Shown here: piece by piece, positions 57,843 through 64,000 of the stretch
How positions within the stretch are numbered: the first letter of the stretch is position 1
How the letters are laid out: every line of letters begins with the position of its first letter
Origin: Chryseobacterium defluvii
GTDB lineage: Bacteria > Bacteroidota > Bacteroidia > Flavobacteriales > Weeksellaceae
NCBI RefSeq assembly: GCF_014204415.1
Contig: NZ_JACHLE010000001.1
Span: 1,612,001-1,676,000, forward strand
Length of the DNA stretch: 64,000 nt
Reading direction: 5' to 3'
The notes under the pieces: generated by a model
What the model saw: the letters and a program-made list of their open reading frames with translations, nothing else
Database searches by the model: none
Told to the model about the DNA's origin: nothing
Position numbers and translations under genes: made by a program

Positions 57843-58448
57843 ATGAAGATCATCTGCATAGGAAGAAACTACAGCGAGCATGCTAAAGAATTAGGGAATG
57901 AGATCCCGGAAAGTCCTGTTATTTTTATGAAACCCGATACTGCGGTTTTAAAAGGAAATGATTTTTATATTCCTGAATTTTCCAATGATGTCCACTATGA
58001 ACTGGAAGTTGTTGTAAAGGTATCAAAAGGCGGAAAATACATTCAGAAAAATTCAGCCCATAAGCATTACGACGAAATAGGACTGGGAATTGATTTCACG
58101 GCAAGAGATCTTCAAAATGAACTTAAATCCAAAAGCCTGCCTTGGGAACTGGCCAAAGGTTTTGACGGTTCTGCCGTAGTGGGAAGCTTCTTTAAAAAAG
58201 AAAATTACGATCTCCATAACCTGACATTTTCGTTATTAAAAAATAAGGATATCGTTCAGGACGGGAATACGAAAGATATGATCTTCACCTTTGATGATAT
58301 CATTGCTTTTGTCTCTCAATATTTCACGTTACGCGTGGGTGACCTTATTTTTACGGGGACTCCGAAGGGGGTTGGAAAAGTGGAAGAGAATGATATTCTG
58401 GAAGCTTTTCTTGATCATGAGAAAGTTCTTGATATCAGAATATTATAA
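57843..58448 (+). CDS. Fumarylacetoacetate hydrolase-family protein
   Basis: The 201-residue protein matches the YcgM/FAHD1-like small FAH hydrolases. Start KIICIGRNYSEHAKELG, substrate loop SPVIFMKPDTAVL, metal ligands in VHYELEVVVKVSKGG (two Glu) and GLGIDFTARDLQNEL (Asp), and the C-terminal ILEIRIL-type FTGTPKGVGKVEENDI. Such enzymes cleave C-C bonds of acylpyruvates or decarboxylate oxaloacetate. Substrate undecided. The Usp gene follows 59 bases downstream. Confidence 0.9.
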   Translation: MKIICIGRNYSEHAKELGNEIPESPVIFMKPDTAVLKGNDFYIPEFSNDVHYELEVVVKVSKGGKYIQKNSAHKHYDEIGLGIDFTARDLQNELKSKSLPWELAKGFDGSAVVGSFFKKENYDLHNLTFSLLKNKDIVQDGNTKDMIFTFDDIIAFVSQYFTLRVGDLIFTGTPKGVGKVEENDILEAFLDHEKVLDIRIL

Positions 58449-58507
58449 TTAATTTAACATAAAATCTGACAATTTTTTCATATCTTTAAATAACAAAATT
58501 AAAGGTT

Positions 58508-58945
58508 ATGATCAATATTGTATTACCCGTAGATTTTGGGGACAAGACAGAACCGCTTATAGACGGCGCCATCAGATTTGCAAAACAGGTCAATGGGAAG
58601 ATCTTTCTTATTCATGTTGCTCCTTCGGATATTGGTTTTGCCATCGGGGATATGGGATTCCAGTATTTCCCGGAGGTGGAAGAAAACGAGATCAGGGAAG
58701 AGCTGGTCCAGCTGAATAAGATCGAACAAAGGATCATTGCCCAGGATGTAGATTGTGAACACCTTTTAAAACAAGGCATTGCCAAAGATATTATTCTGGA
58801 ATATGCCAAAGCTAAAAATGCCGATTACATTGTCATGGGCTCTCATGGAAGAAGCGGAATCTATGATGTATTTGTAGGAAGTCTGACCAAAGGGTTAACG
58901 AAAAGCTCTCCGGTCCCGGTCCTGGTACTTCCGATCCATGACTGA
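58508..58945 (+). CDS. Universal stress protein (UspA family)
   Basis: The 145-residue protein has a single Usp fold: MINIVLPVDFGDKTEPLIDGAI in pieces, with the beta1 D-F in place, and the ATP-binding C-terminal motif MGSHGRSGIYDVFVGSLTKGLTKSSPVPVLVLP, in pieces (G-S-H-G-R-x-G and G-S-x-T), so ATP-binding type is likely. An acidic stretch EVEENEIREELVQLNK follows the first third. A box TATCTTTA (58482-58489, 7 of 8 to consensus) precedes it. It has its own terminator downstream. Confidence 0.9.
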   Translation: MINIVLPVDFGDKTEPLIDGAIRFAKQVNGKIFLIHVAPSDIGFAIGDMGFQYFPEVEENEIREELVQLNKIEQRIIAQDVDCEHLLKQGIAKDIILEYAKAKNADYIVMGSHGRSGIYDVFVGSLTKGLTKSSPVPVLVLPIHD

Positions 58946-58973
58946 TACAGTAAATTAAATTTTAATCATCAAT

Positions 58974-59012
58974 AAAAAAACCGATCAGACAAATTGTTTG
59001 ATCGGTTTTTTA
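58974..59012. terminator. Bidirectional terminator between Usp and the small membrane protein gene
   Basis: AAAAAAACCGATCAGACAA with TTGTTTGATCGGTTTTTT form a long stem with one G-T pair. Confidence 0.86.
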
Positions 59013-59028
59013 CTATATAACCAATTAA

Positions 59029-59262
59029 TTAACCTTCTTTTTTATAGATCCTAGGATCGTAGTAAGGATTTTTTCCTTCTGTAGGAGAATGATAGTCTTT
59101 GTCTTTATCGCCACCCAGTGTAACCACCAATACATAACACCAGTAAGTAAACAATACACAGCAAACGATAAATAAAATCCAGTTTAATGTGTTTCCCAAA
59201 AGCTCGAAAAAACCGAAAGACCATTTGAAAACTTTACTTAAGAATAACCAGAAAGACGTCAT
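59029..59262 (-). CDS. Small membrane protein (DUF6341-like)
   Basis: The 77-residue protein has a short amphipathic start (MTSFWLFLSKVFKWSFGFFE), one strong membrane helix (WILFIVCCVLFTYWCYVLVV) and a polar, Tyr- and Asp-rich tail (GGDKDKDYHSPTEGKNPYYD). The pattern L-G-N-T-L-N-W-I-L-F-I-V-C-C matches what I recall of DUF6341 proteins in flavobacteria, with the DUF6427-like gene next to it, as here. Function unknown. Confidence 0.65.
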   Translation of the reverse strand: MTSFWLFLSKVFKWSFGFFELLGNTLNWILFIVCCVLFTYWCYVLVVTLGGDKDKDYHSPTEGKNPYYDPRIYKKEG

Positions 59263-59280
59263 TATTTTCCTTTTTTAAAT

Positions 59281-59288
59281 TAACTTTG
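59281..59288 (+). promoter_or_regulatory. Candidate -7 box (TAACTTTG) for the DUF6427-like gene
   Basis: Full match 16 bases before the ATG at 59305. Confidence 0.48.
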
Positions 59289-59290
59289 CA

Positions 59291-59323
59291 CAAATTTATA
59301 AAAAATGTTTAAATTACTTTCAA
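59291..59323 (-). promoter_or_regulatory. Candidate promoter of the DUF6341-like gene (TTG, 22 nt, TAAATTTG)
   Basis: Minus-strand TAAATTTG (59291-59298) with TTG (59321-59323) at 22 bases; the two divergent -7 boxes lie 2 bases apart. Confidence 0.42.
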
Positions 59324-60210
59324 AAGAAAGCAATATTTTTTCAATCCCGGTTTATATTGGTTTCCTTCTTTTAATAGTAATAATATTTAACATACTGAAT
59401 TTCAATACTTATGAAGCAATCATTGCCGGAATTACATTCCTGGGGATTGCTTTGGCTTATTTTTGTTTTCATACGATAGCGCTTAATTATCAGACTCATC
59501 TGCCGTTATTTTTATACACCTTTTTTATTTTCGGGCTGTATCCCGGTAGTTTAGATATCGGAATTGCTGTGGCACTCCTTACCAATTCGTTCATTTTAAT
59601 GCTGTTGACCAGTACCGATGAGGATCTCCGTAAAAAATCCTACGTTTTGGTAGGATCCATTGTCGCATTAAATTTTATTTTTCTTCCTACCACATGGCCT
59701 ATGGCCGTATTTGTGATCATCCATGTTGTAGCGACTTCGGAAAGGATCGGGCTCAATCTTTTCAGGTTTCTGCTGGGAGTAATTTTAATAGCACTCAGTT
59801 ATTTTTCCATTATGTTTTTCTTCAGGTTTACGTCTTGGAATACGGATTATTTTCCGTTCGGAAAAATGAGGTTTGTGACGGATTACACCAGCCTTTTTCC
59901 TTTGATCCCGATCCTGTTGATGCTTATTTATGCTGTTTATGACCATTTCAGCAATTATAATAAAAAGAGTCCTGTAAGCAGGTATAAATATACTTTTCTG
60001 CTGGTATTTTCCCTCGCTCAGCTGGTCACTATTATTCTTTATATGAATAAAAGCTATCAGTATCTGCTGCTTCTGGCATTCCCCGCAAGCATCATATTGA
60101 GCAGGATGCTAAGGTTTCTGCCTAAATACTGGATGCAGGAGGCCTGCTTATGGCTGATTATTATGAGTTTGGTTACCTTTAAAGCAGGTACTTATTTTCA
60201 ATTATTTTAA
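59305..60210 (+). CDS. Multi-pass membrane protein (DUF6427-like)
   Basis: The 301-residue protein opens MFKLLSKESNIFSIPVYIGFLLL, a short polar head followed by about nine membrane helices. The N-terminal IPVYIGFLLLIVIIF, the FGLYPGSLDIGIAVAL and the LRFLPKYWMQEACLWLIIMSL are typical of the DUF6427-like proteins I recall beside DUF6341 genes. No enzyme or transporter motif. The DUF3109 gene begins 6 bases later, so they form a transcript. Confidence 0.68.
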   Translation: MFKLLSKESNIFSIPVYIGFLLLIVIIFNILNFNTYEAIIAGITFLGIALAYFCFHTIALNYQTHLPLFLYTFFIFGLYPGSLDIGIAVALLTNSFILMLLTSTDEDLRKKSYVLVGSIVALNFIFLPTTWPMAVFVIIHVVATSERIGLNLFRFLLGVILIALSYFSIMFFFRFTSWNTDYFPFGKMRFVTDYTSLFPLIPILLMLIYAVYDHFSNYNKKSPVSRYKYTFLLVFSLAQLVTIILYMNKSYQYLLLLAFPASIILSRMLRFLPKYWMQEACLWLIIMSLVTFKAGTYFQLF

Positions 60211-60216
60211 AAGATT

Positions 60217-60801
60217 ATGATTCAGATAGATGATAAATTGATCTCCGAGGAGATATTTTCCGAGGAGTTTGTCTGCAACCTTACAAAATGTAAAGGGGCA
60301 TGTTGTGTGGAAGGAGATGTAGGTGCTCCTTTAGATAAGAATGAGCTTGAAATTTTAGACCGCATCTTTGATGATATAAAGCCTTACCTTACCAAAGAAG
60401 GGATAAAAGCCCTTGAAGAGCAGGGAACATGGACAACCGACCCTTCTGACGGGATGTACGTGACCCCAATGGTGGAAGACCGTGAATGTGCCTACGTAAC
60501 GTTTGATGAACACGGAATCACCAAATGCGGGATAGAAAAGGCTTACGAAGACGGTGCTGTCGACTGGCAGAAACCCATCTCCTGCCATCTTTACCCTATC
60601 CGTATTACGGAATATTCTGCCTTTACGGCTCTGAATTACCACGAATGGTCTGTTTGCAGTGATGCATGCGCCCTGGGAAAAGAACTGCAGGTTCCTGTAT
60701 ATAAATTTCTGAAAACCCCTCTTATCAGAAAGTACGGGGAAGATTTTTACTCGGTATTGAGTGATGCTGCTGATGAATGGAAAAAAGAATACGGCTCTTA
60801 A
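60217..60801 (+). CDS. DUF3109 family cysteine-rich protein
   Basis: The 194-residue protein matches DUF3109 (VCNLTKCKGACCVEGDVGAPL near residue 20; DRECAYVTFDEHGITKCGIEKAY; ISCHLYPIRI; WSVCSDACALGKELQVPVYKF, all in pieces). At least eight Cys are conserved-looking, so it probably binds a metal or an Fe-S cluster, as in other CxxxCC-type proteins. No function is established. Second gene of the 59305 transcript. Confidence 0.88.
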   Translation: MIQIDDKLISEEIFSEEFVCNLTKCKGACCVEGDVGAPLDKNELEILDRIFDDIKPYLTKEGIKALEEQGTWTTDPSDGMYVTPMVEDRECAYVTFDEHGITKCGIEKAYEDGAVDWQKPISCHLYPIRITEYSAFTALNYHEWSVCSDACALGKELQVPVYKFLKTPLIRKYGEDFYSVLSDAADEWKKEYGS

Positions 60802-60843
60802 TTGAGTTTAAGAATGTAAGAGTTTGAGAACTTTACATAAAAT

Positions 60844-60872
60844 AAAAACCGCAGAATACTCTGCGGTTTTTT
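60844..60872. terminator. Bidirectional terminator between DUF3109 and M16 genes
   Basis: AAAAACCGCAGA, loop ATAC, TCTGCGGTTTTTT. Confidence 0.88.
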
Positions 60873-60889
60873 ATTTGGAATAATTACCT

Positions 60890-63745
60890 TTATTTCGTTA
60901 ATACAGCTCCTGCTGTTGCTGGTTTTGCTTCTTCTTTTTTAGCATTTTCCCAGCCGTCTTCCGGCATTAAAGTCGCAACTACTTTATCTTTGGTCAAATA
61001 TTTTTTCGCAGCATTCTGTAAATCTGCGGTAGTAAGACTAGCAAAAGCGGATTCCAAATTCAAGAACGTATATTTATCTCTTCCGTCCAATTGAGGTTGA
61101 GAGATTTGGTTAAGCCAGTAATTATTTTCTTTTAGTCTGGTTTTATAATCATTAAGTTCTCCCTCTTTATATTTATCTAAATCCTTTTGCTCTGGTCCTT
61201 TTTTAATGATTTTATCCAATTCACCTAGTGCTATCTTAGTCAATTTATCCGCATTTTCAGGGCCACAAGGAAATTGCATACTGAAAGAATAAGACGAATA
61301 AGGAATTCTACCCATACTACCATTAGCGCTTGTAGTATAAACGCCTCCTGCTTCTTCTCTCAATTGCTCTGTTAATTTAATTTTTACTACTCCTCCTAAA
61401 GCTCTTAATGCAAGATCCTCTTTTTCATTATATGGAGCCTCACCAGAGTAGGTAATCTGAACCATACTTTTTGGGTCTTTTCCTTTTTTGTAGGTTCTGT
61501 TGATTTCACCTTTTAATTGTCTGTATCCAACATCTTTAAATGTAGTATTTGTTCCTTTTGTCGGCAAACTTGCAATATACTGGCTTACCAATTGTTTAAA
61601 AGCTTCTTCTTCAATATTTCCTACAAAATAAAAATGGAAGTTACCGGCATTAGCAAATTTTTCTTTATAGATATTGTATGCTTTATTATAATCCGTTTGG
61701 TCCCAATCTTCTTTTAAAGGAATAATATTGGTGAATCTTGGGTTTTTTTGGTTCATATATTTCATATGCTCGTTCATGAAATAGAACTGAGGATTTGAAA
61801 GCATATTGTCTAAGAAAGCCGATTGTTTGGTTCTAAAAGCATTGAAACTTGCCGGATCATTATTTAAACCTGTGAAATAAGAATAAATAAGCTCCATCAT
61901 GGTTGCAAAATCTTTTTTGGTAGATCTTCCTGTAAATCCTTCGAATAAATTGCTGATCCCCGGGTTTACAGAAACTTGCTTTCCTGCTAAATATCTGGTT
62001 ACATCATTTTGGGTAAGCCCGTTAACACCTGCTTCAGCTAAAGCAGCAAAAGCGTGTTGTGTTTTCAAAACATCAGCGTCAGAAAGAAGAGAAGTTCCGC
62101 CTAAACTTCTTGCAGAAAACATAATTTCATCATCTTTAAAATCTGTTTTTTTGTAAGTAACCTTTGCTCCGTTACTTAAAGTAAGGCTTGTAGTTCCTAA
62201 TTTGCTGTCTGTTTCTGTTTTAACAATACTTCCGGTTGATTTGAATGGCTGTACCAAACTTTTAATGGCTTTCTTTTCCTGATAAGGTTCTATTTTCGCC
62301 ACTTTCAAGTCAGAGAAGACCTTTAATACATCAGCTTCGGTAGGATATTTTATTGTTTCTTTTTTGGGTCCGGTAATTACAATAACCCTGCTATCCTCTT
62401 TTACATAGTTTTTCAAAACATTGTTGGTTTGTTCCAAAGTAATATTCGGAAGCTCTTTTTTGTATTGTTCGTACTCCCAGGTAATACCCGGAATAGATTC
62501 CTTTTCCAAGAAATTTCTTACATATTCACCTATCAATCTTCCGCTTTCGGTTTTATCTCTGTTGTTATAAGATTCTTCATATTGGGATAGCAATTCAGTT
62601 TTTGCTCTTTCCAATTCCGAAGCAGTAAACCCAAATTTATTGGCTCGTTCTACCTCTTCCAAAAGAACTTTTAAAGCATCCAATTGACCTCCTTCTTTCG
62701 TCATTGCATACCCCTGGAATGCTTCTTTGGTTCTTCCCCAGGATCCACCGTGATAAACATAGCCAAAAGTGAATGGCGGATTATTGGATTCCACCATATC
62801 ATTGTAGCGATTATTAATCATGGTTGAAACAACGTTGTCTAAAATACTTTTATTGAAATCCGCCACAGTTATATCCGGAGTGTAGTTTTCAGTATCTTTC
62901 ATCACAAATTGAACGCTTGAGCCTGTAGCATCAGGATCATTTTCAATAGAAACCAATGTTTCTTTGTGATTGGGAATATCAAAAACATTTCGCTTTCTTG
63001 AAGAGGCTGAATTTTTATATTTTCCAAAATTAGCTTTAACTTTTTGTTCGATTTCATCTACATTAATATCTCCTACCACAACCAACGCCATCAGATCCGG
63101 GCGATACCAATCTTTGTGGAATTTTCTTAACACATCTGGTTTAAAATTTTCCAAAATTTCTTTTTTCCCGATCGGAAGCCTTTTCGCATAAAGAGAATTG
63201 TACATCATTTTTGGCAACCATTTGTCCATCATTCTTTTATCCGGACCTAATCCTAAACGAAGTTCTTCCAAAACCACTCCTCTTTCTTTGTTAATTTCCT
63301 CATCGGTAAGAAGTGCATTGAAAGCCCAGTCTTCCATTACTTTCAGACCGGTATCTAAATTACCTGGCTTGTCTAAAGGAACAGGAAGCATGTAAACCGT
63401 TTCATCAAAACTGGTATATGCATTAAGGTGTTGCCCGAATTTAATTCCTATGGATTCCAAAGCATCCACCAATTTGTTTCCGGGAAAGTTTTTAGTTCCG
63501 TTGAAATTCATATGCTCCATGAAGTGAGCTAACCCTTGTTGGTTGTCATCTTCTAAAATAGAACCCGCATCTATAGCAAGACGCATTTCTACTTTTTTTT
63601 CAGGCTTTACATTTTTTTTGATGTAGTACTTCATTCCGTTAGAAAGTGTACCCATTCGTACAGAAGGATCTGAAGGGATATTCTGTGCGAAGCCATTTAC
63701 GGATACTAAAAATATCAACGCAAATGATGAAAGAATTTTTCTCAT
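60890..63745 (-). CDS. M16 family zinc metallopeptidase (pitrilysin-like, two-lobed)
   Basis: The 951-residue exported protein has a signal peptide (MRKILSSFALIFLVSVNGFAQ). The inverted zinc motif HxxEH is at residues 74-78 (GLAHFMEHMNFNG), with the third ligand in ERGVVLEELRLGLG (Glu160/161). A second, inactive M16 lobe fills the C-terminal half (from about residue 500; RTYKKGKDPKSMVQITYSGEAPYNEKE and GGVYTTSANGSMGR in pieces, the usual R/Y substrate-binding loop). The length and domain order match periplasmic PqqL-type M16 proteins. It degrades peptides or protein fragments; targets unknown. A tandem 11-bp repeat and a -7 box lie upstream. Confidence 0.92.
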   Translation of the reverse strand: MRKILSSFALIFLVSVNGFAQNIPSDPSVRMGTLSNGMKYYIKKNVKPEKKVEMRLAIDAGSILEDDNQQGLAHFMEHMNFNGTKNFPGNKLVDALESIGIKFGQHLNAYTSFDETVYMLPVPLDKPGNLDTGLKVMEDWAFNALLTDEEINKERGVVLEELRLGLGPDKRMMDKWLPKMMYNSLYAKRLPIGKKEILENFKPDVLRKFHKDWYRPDLMALVVVGDINVDEIEQKVKANFGKYKNSASSRKRNVFDIPNHKETLVSIENDPDATGSSVQFVMKDTENYTPDITVADFNKSILDNVVSTMINNRYNDMVESNNPPFTFGYVYHGGSWGRTKEAFQGYAMTKEGGQLDALKVLLEEVERANKFGFTASELERAKTELLSQYEESYNNRDKTESGRLIGEYVRNFLEKESIPGITWEYEQYKKELPNITLEQTNNVLKNYVKEDSRVIVITGPKKETIKYPTEADVLKVFSDLKVAKIEPYQEKKAIKSLVQPFKSTGSIVKTETDSKLGTTSLTLSNGAKVTYKKTDFKDDEIMFSARSLGGTSLLSDADVLKTQHAFAALAEAGVNGLTQNDVTRYLAGKQVSVNPGISNLFEGFTGRSTKKDFATMMELIYSYFTGLNNDPASFNAFRTKQSAFLDNMLSNPQFYFMNEHMKYMNQKNPRFTNIIPLKEDWDQTDYNKAYNIYKEKFANAGNFHFYFVGNIEEEAFKQLVSQYIASLPTKGTNTTFKDVGYRQLKGEINRTYKKGKDPKSMVQITYSGEAPYNEKEDLALRALGGVVKIKLTEQLREEAGGVYTTSANGSMGRIPYSSYSFSMQFPCGPENADKLTKIALGELDKIIKKGPEQKDLDKYKEGELNDYKTRLKENNYWLNQISQPQLDGRDKYTFLNLESAFASLTTADLQNAAKKYLTKDKVVATLMPEDGWENAKKEEAKPATAGAVLTK

Positions 63746-63768
63746 GCAATTAATTTTATTTTCGGAAT

Positions 63769-63776
63769 CAAAATTA
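63769..63776 (-). promoter_or_regulatory. Candidate -7 box (TAATTTTG) for the M16 gene
   Basis: Minus-strand full match 24 bases before the M16 ATG. Confidence 0.38.
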
Positions 63777-63818
63777 TCAATTATTCACTACGGTAAGAAA
63801 TGAAATTATTCGCTTTTT

Positions 63819-63862
63819 AGTTAAATTTGAGTTAAATTTAAGTCGAATTTGAGCTAAATTTG
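63819..63862. repeat. Four tandem 11-bp repeats upstream of the M16 gene
   Basis: Units AGTTAAATTTG, AGTTAAATTTA, AGTCGAATTTG, AGCTAAATTTG lie head to tail with no spacer. The 11-bp period is close to one helical turn. They lie between the M16 promoter box and the upstream gene's terminator. Confidence 0.7.
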
Positions 63863-63876
63863 TTAATTCAACAAAA

Positions 63877-63897
63877 AAGCCGGACATAGCCCGGCTT
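63877..63897 (-). terminator. Terminator after the partial gene at the right edge
   Basis: AAGCCGG (63877-63883), loop ACATAGC, CCGGCTT (63891-63897). The minus-strand T tract (TTTTTTGTTG) follows, and the stop of the gene at 63922 lies just upstream. Confidence 0.78.
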
Positions 63898-63921
63898 CAT
63901 AGTATTTGAAAAGTTCTGTAT

Positions 63922-64000
63922 TTATTTAAAATCGGCATCGGTAACTCCTGAATTGAGAACAATTTTTGTAGTTTTGATCGTTACCTGCTGTCCGTTTCCT
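63922..64000 (-). CDS. C-terminal 25 residues of an unidentified protein (partial)
   Basis: On the minus strand an open frame runs in from beyond the window and reads G-N-G-Q-Q-V-T-I-K-T-T-K-I-V, then L-N-S-G-V-T-D-A-D-F-K and a TAA stop. It is followed by a good terminator, which supports it being real. A short C-terminal strand with V-x-x-x-D-A-D-F is reminiscent of LolA-like or outer-membrane-lipoprotein-sorting proteins, but 25 residues are too few to assign. It lies upstream of the M16 gene on the same strand. Confidence 0.6.
   Translation of the reverse strand, partial: GNGQQVTIKTTKIVLNSGVTDADFK

Overview
The window reads as one contiguous piece of chromosome from a Flavobacteriia member, most likely Chryseobacterium or a close relative in the Weeksellaceae. 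Three things point there: a type IX secretion (T9SS) C-terminal sorting domain, the Bacteroidota promoter pattern (-33 TTG, -7 TAnnTTTG) with almost no Shine-Dalgarno sequences, and protein families typical of that group (OstA-like LptA, START-like plus degenerate class IV aminotransferase, DUF6341/DUF6427-like, DUF3109). Coding density is high, with genes on both strands in short operons. I see no tRNA, 5S/16S/23S rRNA, CRISPR array, transposase or phage gene. The one clear structural RNA is RNase P RNA (rnpB, 15298-15620, minus).

Layout. 1-366 is the 3' end of nrdA. 728-5221 is a surface-protein patch: a T9SS leucine-rich-repeat protein, a small exported protein and an L-type lectin-like protein. 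5326-14771 holds DUF72, HD hydrolase, alpha/beta hydrolase, ribokinase, DUF4241, valS, DUF1573 and PPK2. 14768-25542 holds an exported protein, rnpB, an ECF sigma factor with a membrane partner, rpoN, asnS, two envelope proteins divergent from an HTH regulator, rimM-rpsP, nitroreductase, a Gre-like factor and an SRPBCC protein. 25727-28524 holds an M3 peptidase and an orphan protein.

28622-35150 is the most distinctive locus. It is a seven-gene minus-strand operon: two TerD proteins, three TerY-like VWA proteins (the last with a zinc ribbon), a PP2C phosphatase and a Ser/Thr-kinase-like protein. This matches the Ter stress-response / TerY-P triad described by comparative genomics, in a compact form with no TerC, TerB or biosynthetic genes here.

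35329-42251 carries a flippase-like protein, panD, an HU protein, pdxH, yqgE, an amidase, the aminotransferase-like/START-like pair and a class III aminotransferase. 42389-44897 is a three-gene operon of exported proteins with C1q/TNF-like tails. 45229-51113 holds OstA-like, Fur-like, kup, pdhB and DUF2147. 51263-54773 is a lipid-linked sugar module (flippase-like, GT2, and divergent ArnT-like GT). 54976-63745 holds a membrane protein, pssA, a DnaQ-like exonuclease, DUF2007, FAH-family, Usp, small membrane proteins, DUF3109 and a large M16 peptidase. The 3' end of one more minus-strand gene runs off the window at 63922-64000.

Between genes there are several families of short inverted repeats, a four-copy 11-bp tandem repeat, and many -7 boxes. 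Three promoters (rnpB, rpsP, HU gene) have both elements at 18-19 nt spacing. Assignments come from reading motifs by eye; no database search was run.
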